Position numbers and translations under genes: made by a program. 6,148 nucleotides of DNA from contig JBBSHN010000131.1 in NCBI GenBank assembly GCA_038252945.1, positions 1 to 6,148 on the forward strand, in the 5' to 3' direction. Within the stretch, counting starts at the first letter, position 1, and every line of letters begins with the position of its first letter. Positions 1 to 4,629 of this stretch are shown piece by piece. The notes beneath the pieces are model-generated. The model made no database searches and had not been told where the DNA came from. It saw nothing but the letters and a program-made list of their open reading frames with translations. Source of the DNA: JAUJOE01 sp038252945. GTDB taxonomy: Bacteria; Actinomycetota; Actinomycetes; Propionibacteriales; Nocardioidaceae.

Positions 1-1
1 C

Positions 2-340
2 CCGAGACTGCACCGGGCCTATCTGCTCAAGGAAGGCCTCCGGCTGGTCTTCCAGCTCCCGGCCGCGGAGGCCGCCGAAGCGCTGGAGGTCTGGATCGGG
101 TGGGCCCGGCGGTGCCGGATCCCCGCGTTCGTCGACCTGCAACGACGGATCGTGAAACACAAGGCCTCGATCCTCGCCGCGATCGAACACGGCCTGTCGA
201 ACGGACGCATCGAATCGGTCAACACCAAGATCCGGCTCATCACCCGCGTCGCCTTCGACTTCCGCTCACCCGAAGCCCTCATCGCGCTGGCCATGCTCAA
301 CCTCGGCGGCCACCGACCCAGCCTCCCAGGCCGGAAATGA
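2..340 (+). CDS. ISL3-family transposase, C-terminal 112 residues (5' end outside window)
   Basis: The reading frame is open from the window edge to TGA at 338-340. It encodes the end of a DDE transposase of the ISL3 (IS204/IS1001/IS1096/IS1165) type, which cuts and joins IS ends. The tell-tale segment is NGRIESVNTKIRLITRVAF, which holds the last acidic catalytic residue (Glu of RIES), followed by FRSPEALIALAMLNLGG and a basic tail ending LPGRK. These features are typical of actinobacterial members. The visible part has no internal stop or frameshift, so the element may be intact beyond the window. The ATG at 152 is internal and is not the gene start. Confidence 0.85.
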   Translation, partial: PRLHRAYLLKEGLRLVFQLPAAEAAEALEVWIGWARRCRIPAFVDLQRRIVKHKASILAAIEHGLSNGRIESVNTKIRLITRVAFDFRSPEALIALAMLNLGGHRPSLPGRK

Positions 341-363
341 CCCACGGATGTGTCAGGAGAGCC
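341..363 (+). repeat. Candidate right terminal inverted repeat of the ISL3 element
   Basis: Directly after the transposase stop the sequence runs CCCACGGATGTG then TCAGGAGAGCC. Read inward on the minus strand it begins GGCTCTCCTGACAC, which resembles the GGCTCT-type termini I associate with ISL3 elements. The matching left repeat is outside the window, so exact length and edge are inferred. Confidence 0.45.
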
Positions 364-478
364 GAAAATCGGCGCGGGGATCCACCATTTGACCGCCCGA
401 CCCACTGCTGTTCGGCGACATCAACAGTCCGGGTCGCGCCCGCACTCGGGGTTCAGGAACGTCATCGCGGCGCAGACC

Positions 479-500
479 AGCCATGTACTAGCCATGTACT
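479..500. repeat. Tandem duplication of an 11-bp unit at the end of the MFS gene
   Basis: AGCCATGTACT occurs twice in perfect tandem (479-489 and 490-500) and is followed by AG, the start of a third copy. The stop codon of the minus-strand MFS gene (TAG, 501-499) lies at the gene-proximal edge. The unit therefore carries a second CTAGTACATGG just after the stop. It looks like a slippage or small duplication event; no function is evident. Confidence 0.7.
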
Positions 501-1689
501 AGAGTCCCTCAAGCTTGGCGGTGGTAGCGCCTTTGCTCGAGGTGAGTCCTGTAGCCGCTGCGGCGAGCAGCAACGCCCCGCCGAGGTAGTAGACGGCCTC
601 GATGCCGTACAGGTCCGCGAGGGCGCCCCCGACCGCGAGAGAGAGCAGCCTGCCGCCTTGCCAAAGCACATCCATGGACGCAAACACGCGTCCGCGAACA
701 TGCTCGGGTGTCTCGGCTTGGAGCATCGAGTTGAACGTGACGGCACCGGTGGAGGTGCTGACCCCGTAGAGGGCCAGCGTGGCTGCGGCGAACGGTACGG
801 AGGCGACCGAGGCCAGGGTGAGATCGACCACGCCTCGGACCGCGTACGGTCCGAACACGAACAGCGGGCGGGCCGGGTTGCGGATGAGCCGGAGCAGGAC
901 GAGCGGGCCGAGGGCGGCACCGATCCCGATCGCTCCGATCAGGATCCCGTAGCCGCGTCCGGAGACACTGAGGTGTTCTTCGGCGAGGACCACGAGCAGG
1001 GCGCTGGTTGCGCCGGCTGAGAGCGCGGCGAGGAACTGTCCGACCGCGAGGGCCCGCAGCAGCCGATGATGCACGAGGACCGAGATGCCTTCCCGGGCCT
1101 CGGCAAGCAATCGGCGTCGCTGGACTTCTTCCGGATGCCCGGGCACCCGCAGACGGCGTAGTAGCGCAGCGCTGATCGCATAGGAGACGGCGTTGATGGC
1201 GAACGCCGGACCGTATCCGAACGAGACGACCAGGAGCCCCGCGAGTGGTGCCAGGACGATCTGGGAGAGGACTGCGGCGGTCCAGATGCCGCTGTTTGCG
1301 GCGACCAGCGCGTCGTTCTTCACCAGAGCCGGGAGGATGGAGGAGGCTGCTGGGTTGAAGAAGACCGCGCCGACCGACATGCCGAACGCGACCGCGTAAA
1401 CCCCGACCGGGGCGTCATGCCACACCACCAGGACCACCGCGAGGACCAGACGGAATAGTTCCGAGCCAACCATCACCCGTACCCGTGGCCACCGGTCCAC
1501 CAAAGGCCCAGCGAACGGTGCGAGGAGGAGCACTGGCAGGATCTCGGCGACCACGACCCCACTGACGCCGAGACCGGACCCGGTCAGGTCGTAGATCAGG
1601 AGTGCGAGGGCCACGAAGTTGAACGTGTCGCCCCACTGCGACACCGTCCGGGCCGCCCACAACTGCCGGTACCCAGGATCCGCGAACAC
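499..1689 (-). CDS. MFS permease, MFS_3 / EntS-like drug or siderophore exporter type
   Basis: The 396-residue product is a polytopic inner-membrane transporter of the major facilitator superfamily. It probably exports a small molecule by proton antiport; the substrate is not predictable. Repeated hydrophobic stretches run the whole length, as expected for about 12 membrane segments. Motif A is visible at residues 61-71 (GPLVDRWPRVR). The second half holds MLQAETPEHVRGRVFASM at about 322-339, the QxxxPxxxRGRV signature typical of the EntS/MFS_3 (DHA3) branch. Start choice is uncertain. The GTG at 1689 has no clear ribosome site. The same frame stays open upstream to a stop at 1797-1795 and includes LRD just before the GTG, a natural part of the family N-terminus (LRDVF..P.YR.LW). 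A CTG at 1731-1729, preceded by GGAAA, would give about 14 extra residues (LSARETTPRPGLRD). The gene looks intact and monocistronic. The stop TAG lies in a small tandem repeat. Confidence 0.85.
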   Translation of the reverse strand: MFADPGYRQLWAARTVSQWGDTFNFVALALLIYDLTGSGLGVSGVVVAEILPVLLLAPFAGPLVDRWPRVRVMVGSELFRLVLAVVLVVWHDAPVGVYAVAFGMSVGAVFFNPAASSILPALVKNDALVAANSGIWTAAVLSQIVLAPLAGLLVVSFGYGPAFAINAVSYAISAALLRRLRVPGHPEEVQRRRLLAEAREGISVLVHHRLLRALAVGQFLAALSAGATSALLVVLAEEHLSVSGRGYGILIGAIGIGAALGPLVLLRLIRNPARPLFVFGPYAVRGVVDLTLASVASVPFAAATLALYGVSTSTGAVTFNSMLQAETPEHVRGRVFASMDVLWQGGRLLSLAVGGALADLYGIEAVYYLGGALLLAAAATGLTSSKGATTAKLEGL

Positions 1690-1779
1690 GTCGCGCAGTC
1701 CTGGTCGTGGCGTGGTCTCTCTGGCGCTCAGTCGAGTTTCCGTTCTTGATCGGGTGTACGTCCGCCCATCGACCAGCGT

Positions 1780-1796
1780 GACATTGCAATCCTGTC
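1780..1796 (-). promoter_or_regulatory. Possible operator dyad upstream of the MFS gene
   Basis: GACATTGCAATCCTGTC carries inverted GACA/TGTC arms 9 bp apart, with the palindrome ATTGCAAT inside. On the minus strand it overlaps a TTGACA hexamer (1798-1793), a good -35 match facing the MFS gene. I see no convincing -10 hexamer 16-18 bp downstream. A local repressor site is conceivable, but no regulator gene is adjacent. Confidence 0.2.
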
Positions 1797-1900
1797 AAGC
1801 CCAATAGTGGGTCCGAGCGACCGTGGAGCCTTCAGGGTGTCCTGCGAGCCGACGCTGAGGCTGACCGCACAGACAGCCTTGCCGACGCCCAACGCCCTCG

Positions 1901-1947
1901 GCCGGCGAGGGGATTCGAACCCCTAACCTTCCGATTACAAGTCGGAA
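1901..1947 (-). tRNA. 3' half of tRNA-Thr(UGU): pseudo-tRNA / attachment-site scar
   Basis: Read on the minus strand, the segment has a perfect anticodon arm (TCCGA-CTTGTAA-TCGGA, anticodon TGT at 1939-1937), a 5-base variable region, and a perfect T arm (AGGGG-TTCGAAT-CCCCT). It ends with the acceptor 3' strand CGCCGGC at 1907-1901. The 5' half is missing. The bases before the anticodon arm contain no GCCGGCG to pair with the acceptor strand and no recognisable D arm, so a functional cloverleaf cannot form. CCA is not encoded. Elements that integrate into tRNA genes carry exactly this 3' portion to restore the target, so the segment is best read as an attL/attR remnant. A nearby integrase fragment (2402-2679) supports this. 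The anticodon assignment is firm; the attachment-site role is inference. Confidence 0.65.
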
Positions 1948-2194
1948 GCGTGCAAGCCCGTGACCTAGCGATATGCACTCTGACCTGCGAGAACACCGCT
2001 CACTAGTACTCATGGCTAGGCGTAGTCTCGCAACACTTTGCGGACTAGATGCGGACCGGCCAGCCGTCCTGCCGGGGTCTTACGGGATCGCTTCTCAGCC
2101 CTCAACAGTGAGGCCTGACGTTGGGAGCGGGTCACCCTCGCGCCGCAGCCCCGTTGGTAGGGGCCAGATTACGATGCTGATCAGATGCTCGGAG
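1948..2194. other. Non-coding stretch between the half-tRNA and the small minus-strand gene
   Basis: I recognise no gene here. The plus-strand frame that opens at 1973 and runs to 2401 shows no family resemblance and looks like an antisense shadow. Two near-copies of TGACCT-GCGA start at 1961 and 1981, and a 5-bp hairpin CCTCA-ACAG-TGAGG lies at 2100-2113. If the half-tRNA is an attachment core, this flank is where integrase arm sites would lie, but the repeats are too short to claim that. Confidence 0.3.
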
Positions 2195-2383
2195 TCACCG
2201 CTGTCGAAGGGCCTCGATGATATCCGCGTCTTGTTCGCAGACCTCGGCGAGTGCCTCCTCGAACGAGATGGAGTCGTCGATGGGCGTGGCAGGCCGCTCA
2301 CGCTCACGGCATCCGTCCGGGGCACGCTCGGGCTGTTGCTCGCCCTCGTTGAGGGCATCATCTCTGGGCGCGTCGGGAGTCAT
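2195..2383 (-). CDS. Small acidic hypothetical protein (62 aa)
   Basis: The frame runs from ATG at 2383 to TGA at 2195. The product is hydrophilic and mostly acidic, with a disordered-looking N-terminal half rich in Pro, Glu and Arg. The C-terminal half looks helical (SFEEALAEVCEQDADIIEAL). It has no signal peptide, no membrane segment and one clear Cys in each half. I do not recognise the family. Third codon positions are mostly G or C, as expected for a real gene here. The ribosome site is poor: GAAG lies almost against the ATG. The gene sits between the half-tRNA and the integrase remnant, so it could be leftover cargo of an integrated element or a small accessory factor. A spurious frame cannot be excluded. 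Confidence 0.4.
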   Translation of the reverse strand: MTPDAPRDDALNEGEQQPERAPDGCRERERPATPIDDSISFEEALAEVCEQDADIIEALRQR

Positions 2384-2401
2384 GCTTCGACGCTAGCCTG
2401 A

Positions 2402-2679
2402 TACTCCCTAGGCCGACCCTCCATGAGGGGGACTCACACGCTCCGCCGAGCGGCAGCTCGGGGATATTCGATGAGCTATTCGGTGACGGTGGCCACGACT
2501 CGGCAATGCGCGTGGTCTCGGCCTGGCTGCACCACAAGAACGCATCCACTACGGAGCGCTACCTGGGTCTGGACGTCGAGCGCAAGCGCCGAGCCGAGTG
2601 GCTGCGCGGAAGAGACTTTCTGAGCTCGCCCTCCGCCGCGATCATCCCCTTCCCGGGGCGGAAGAGCCCCACCGCGTGA
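2402..2679 (+). pseudogene. Tyrosine recombinase (phage-type integrase) C-terminal remnant, frameshifted
   Basis: Two frames join to give the catalytic C-terminus of a tyrosine recombinase, the enzyme that integrates and excises mobile elements. Frame A (2402-2461) encodes MRGTHTLRRAAAR, which holds the box II HxLRR residues. Frame B (from about 2464 to TGA at 2677-2679) continues IFDELFGDGGHDSAMRVV. It then encodes SAWLHHKNASTTERYLGL, with the second conserved His region and the nucleophilic Tyr, and a basic tail (DVERKRRAEWLRGRDFL). The spacing from HTLRR to LHH is about 26 residues, normal for the family, once one missing base is allowed at the GGGG run 2460-2463. Frame A meets a stop at 2399-2401. 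No N-terminal arm-binding domain or first catalytic Arg is found upstream, so the gene is also truncated at its 5' end. It is inactive as it stands. The style matches actinobacterial integrative-element integrases. Confidence 0.75.
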
Positions 2680-2768
2680 CCAACCTAGGTCACCGGCACC
2701 TTCCAGGCGTCGACCGCATGGACGGGAGGCGGAGACGATACTCGGCCCGGAGCGTGGCAGGTGGGGAG

Positions 2769-3074
2769 CTAGGGCAGGCCTAGATCGATGCGATCCCATT
2801 CGACTTCTTCGCACAGCGAGTCGAGGCGTTCCTGCGCGGCACGCTTCGTCGCGCTCCGATCACCAAGGCGGGCGGCGACAGAGGCGAGACCCTCGATAAG
2901 GCAGTCTCGGCAGGACGTGAAGTCCTTGATGCTTCTCGCCCCAGCGGAGTCTCCCGTCCGAACGGCATCTACTAGGGCGATCACGTCTCTGTATGAGTCA
3001 GCGAAATGTGCAGGACCATGATCCTCAGCAGGATCAATCAACCTTCGGCCTCCTAGCTCGTCTGGATGGAACAC
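2769..3074 (-). CDS. Hypothetical protein (101 aa), helical, with a CxxC pair
   Basis: The frame runs from GTG at 3074 to TAG at 2769. No other usable start exists before the upstream stop at 3113-3111. The product is soluble, charged and looks all-helical. It has a SCRDCLIEGL segment at about residues 54-63 (Cys-x-x-Cys), another Cys near residue 87 and a short acidic C-terminus ending DLGLP. I do not recognise the family. No signal peptide or membrane segment is visible. Third positions are G/C-rich and the composition is protein-like over the full length, unlike the overlapping frames. The start region has no clear ribosome site, so the protein may have lost its N-terminus or be poorly translated. 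It is on the same strand as the dimethylargininase gene 108 bases upstream, but a hairpin separates them. Confidence 0.55.
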   Translation of the reverse strand: MFHPDELGGRRLIDPAEDHGPAHFADSYRDVIALVDAVRTGDSAGARSIKDFTSCRDCLIEGLASVAARLGDRSATKRAAQERLDSLCEEVEWDRIDLGLP

Positions 3075-3151
3075 GCGGACAACGTCACTCGTGGAGCCTC
3101 GTGTCCGGCATCACCGGACGAGACGAGGGGCGAGGAGGTCGGCGTCTATGA

Positions 3152-3168
3152 TCCCACCGCTGGTGGGA
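3152..3168 (-). terminator. Hairpin just downstream of the dimethylargininase gene
   Basis: TCCCACC-gct-GGTGGGA forms a perfect 7-bp, GC-rich stem with a 3-base loop, starting 15 bases after the gene's TGA (3185-3183). There is no U-run after it on the minus strand. It therefore fits the tract-less hairpins often proposed as terminators in high-GC bacteria rather than a classic intrinsic terminator. Confidence 0.5.
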
Positions 3169-3182
3169 GCTGAGGAGAACGG

Positions 3183-3947
3183 TCAGTCACGCAGCCGCAC
3201 CGACAGGCAGGTGACACAGCCCTCTAGTTTCTCGTACTCCGTCAGTTCGACCGCCACGACCCGAAGCCCCCGGTTGGCAAACAACTCTGCCGTGCGTGGT
3301 GCGCTCGTGGACATCAACACGGTCTGTTCGTCGAGCAGCACAACGTGGGAGCCTGACTCCTCCGGAACGTCAAGCCAGCTCTTCCAGGTGGTCGGGTCAT
3401 CCACCAACGGCGGGTAGCCCACGACGGTGCCATCCAGCAGCGCGGTGACAGCGGATTTCAGGTGCAGCACCTTGGTGAGCGGCACGCCGACCACGCGGGC
3501 ACCAAGCGGCTCCAGTGCTGCGGCGAGCTGATCGAGACCGGACTGGTTCGTGCGGCCGCCGAGACCCACCCATACGGTGCCATCGTGCTTGAGCACGTCG
3601 CCGCCGTCGAGGGTCCCGGGATCTTGGATGCGCGCGATCCGATAGCCGAGCCCGGCAAGCAGTTCCTCGACCGCGGCGGTCTCGGGCTTGCGCTCGTCGG
3701 CGCCGGGACGCGAGATGACCGCCAGGTCGCCGTAGACGACCACGGTGTCCTCGACGAAAACAGCGTCAGGGCAGTCATCGGCAGATGGGACCGCGATCGT
3801 CTCCCAGCCCTCATCCTGCAGGGCAACGACGTACCCCTCCCATTGACGTTGCGCCAGGTCAAGGTCGATGCTTGACCGCTCGATGTGCGTGAGCAGGCCC
3901 TCGGCCAGGCGGGGACCCGGACGGCGTACGAGCGCGCGCTTGACCAC
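3183..3947 (-). CDS. ddaH: N(G),N(G)-dimethylarginine dimethylaminohydrolase (dimethylargininase)
   Basis: This cytoplasmic enzyme of the guanidino-modifying (pentein) superfamily hydrolyses methylated arginines to citrulline plus mono- or dimethylamine. With the GTG at 3947 the product is 254 residues, the usual bacterial length. Landmarks in order are RRPGPRLAEGL at the N-terminus, DDCPDAVFVED (57-67, substrate loop), TLDGGDVL (112-119, catalytic Asp114), GRTNQSG (131-137), LHLKSAVTAL (catalytic His162) and EGCVTCLSVRLR at the end, with nucleophile Cys247. These match the Cys-His-Asp triad of the family, so the enzyme should be active. The frame is open further upstream (ATG at 3971 and 4073), but homologous sequence begins at VKRALVRRP, so the GTG is preferred. 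It has no strong ribosome site and a TANNNT box 6 bases upstream suggests a leaderless transcript. Some relatives act on other guanidino substrates, so the exact substrate is inferred from family. Confidence 0.9.
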   Translation of the reverse strand: MVKRALVRRPGPRLAEGLLTHIERSSIDLDLAQRQWEGYVVALQDEGWETIAVPSADDCPDAVFVEDTVVVYGDLAVISRPGADERKPETAAVEELLAGLGYRIARIQDPGTLDGGDVLKHDGTVWVGLGGRTNQSGLDQLAAALEPLGARVVGVPLTKVLHLKSAVTALLDGTVVGYPPLVDDPTTWKSWLDVPEESGSHVVLLDEQTVLMSTSAPRTAELFANRGLRVVAVELTEYEKLEGCVTCLSVRLRD

Positions 3948-4291
3948 GCGTCCAGAGTATCGAGGGAGCATGTTGCGGCGTTTGAGACCTGGAGGGGTGC
4001 CGGATCCCGACATGGCAGACTCTCGAAGTAGCCGGTGGCCGGCGACCGCTCGGGGCCATTTGGCGTTTCTCATCCTGCCGCGGGGCGACCCGCTCGCCTC
4101 ACATCTGATCCACCGGAGTGTCTACAACGTCATGCCCCGCAACAACTAGCCGGCAGTCACCCCGGGCAGTGGCGACGCGGAACGAACGGGAGTAACCGAG
4201 AGTGCGGGTTTGAGGGGTTGGGGTAGCGTTCTGCGGTCCTAGTCGCGGGTGGTTGGCGAGCGTGTTCGCCCTGATTCGAGCGGGGAGCGCC
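3948..4291. other. Divergent intergenic region between the dimethylargininase gene and the MFS stub
   Basis: This stretch of about 340 bases shows no recognisable gene on either strand. The in-frame upstream extension of the dimethylargininase frame (to 4073) and the overlapping plus-strand frames show no family resemblance. The region should hold both divergent promoters. On the MFS side there is a dyad GGCGA-gcgtgt-TCGCC at 4255-4270 and a strong ribosome site GGGGAG at 4282-4287. No riboswitch or small RNA could be recognised. Confidence 0.5.
3954..3959 (-). promoter_or_regulatory. Possible -10 box for a leaderless dimethylargininase transcript
   Basis: TACTCT on the minus strand fits the actinobacterial TANNNT -10 pattern and lies 6 bases before the chosen GTG. 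Transcription would then start at or next to the start codon, which would explain the lack of a ribosome site. No good -35 hexamer is visible about 17 bases further upstream. A TANNNT match this loose is common by chance. Confidence 0.3.
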
Positions 4292-4500
4292 ATGGCGGAC
4301 AGTGTGGAGAGCGGACGGATCACGACAGACATCCCGGCCGGATGGACCGGTTGCCGTGGGCCAAGTGGCATTGGGCGGTGGTGATTGGCCTGGGAACGGT
4401 CTGGATCCTTGACGGTCTCGAGCTGTGCTCTGCGGCAGAGCCTGCCCCGTCGCCCAGGCGTACATGGGGAACGCGGGCGGCCGCAGTTCAGCTTGGATGA
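4292..4500 (+). pseudogene. 5' stub of a sugar-type MFS transporter, frameshifted and truncated
   Basis: An ATG at 4292, preceded by GGGGAG with 4 bases between, opens MADSVESGRITTDIPA and is a convincing real gene start. After 16 codons the frame breaks. One base shifted, the sequence continues RMDRLPWAKWHW, AVVIGLGTVW and ILDGLE, the cytoplasmic lead-in and first membrane helix of metabolite/sugar MFS transporters. Restoring one C in CCGGCCGG (4334-4341) rejoins the two frames exactly (GCC-CGG-ATG). After the Glu near 4423-4425 the resemblance ends, where V-T-x-V-G would be expected. The frame then runs through unrelated sequence to TGA at 4498-4500. The remaining 11 helices are absent, so the gene is dead. 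The functional edge of the remnant is about 4425. Confidence 0.65.
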
Positions 4501-4512
4501 CATGCTGCGTTC

Positions 4513-4614
4513 ATGGGCGCTGACCCCGAGGTCTCGATCACGTGGGGAGAGGCTCTGGGCTGGCGGTTGGAGCGGCACCTCCTCGATCCCGTCGGGTCCG
4601 GGTCTTCAGGCTGA
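4513..4614 (+). pseudogene. Probable 5' stub of an AlkZ-like winged-helix DNA-binding protein gene
   Basis: This 33-codon frame starts at ATG 4513, the only start after the stop at 4498-4500, and ends at TGA 4612-4614. It encodes EVSITWGEALGW then RLERHLLDPVGSGS. That resembles the opening helix of the HTH_42 / AlkZ-like family (pattern tW-x-x-x-l-x-WR-x-x-R-x-x-LdP), members of which are DNA glycosylases or related winged-helix proteins of about 350-400 residues. Here it stops after that helix, so only about a tenth of the protein is left. The identification is from one short segment and could be wrong. There is no clear ribosome site. The stop lies 16 bases from the convergent end of the propeller gene, so the break probably coincides with a rearrangement junction between about 4600 and 4630. 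Confidence 0.45.
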
Positions 4615-4629
4615 GTGCTGGCCGTTGAG

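Larger units (their letters stand above)
1..363 (+). mobile_element. Right-hand end of an ISL3-family insertion sequence (left part outside window)
   Basis: This is the distal part of an insertion sequence: a transposase C-terminus followed directly by a candidate terminal inverted repeat that ends near 363. The left end, and so the total length and target duplication, lie outside the window. The ISL3 assignment rests on the transposase tail, not on the termini. The outer boundary at 363 is an estimate, because the mate repeat cannot be seen. Confidence 0.7.

Noticed and set aside
100..1020. Long plus-strand frame (306 codons) over the transposase end and MFS gene
   Set aside because: It is antisense to the clearly recognisable MFS permease and in another frame from the transposase. 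Its composition, rich in Arg, Gly, Glu and Asp, is typical of a GC-rich shadow.
1793..1798. TTGACA hexamer facing the MFS gene as a full sigma-70 promoter
   Set aside because: No acceptable -10 hexamer lies 16-18 bp downstream, so only the dyad is listed, with low confidence.
1795..2013. Minus-strand 72-codon frame across the half-tRNA, and the plus-strand frame reading RPARGFEPLTFRL
   Set aside because: Both are translations of the tRNA fragment and its antisense, a well-known source of false proteins.
1973..2401. Plus-strand 142-codon frame over the small minus-strand gene
   Set aside because: No family resemblance and no ribosome site. It overlaps the antisense of 2195-2383 and its stop lies where the integrase remnant begins.
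2683..2690. Perfect palindrome ACCTAGGT after the integrase remnant, and CGGTCGACCG at 5946-5955
   Set aside because: Palindromes of 8-10 bp are expected by chance in 6 kb and neither is placed next to a clear promoter.
4099..4578. Minus-strand 159-codon frame opposite the two gene stubs
   Set aside because: It is Pro/Arg-rich shadow composition, and the plus strand carries recognisable MFS and winged-helix-like sequence there.
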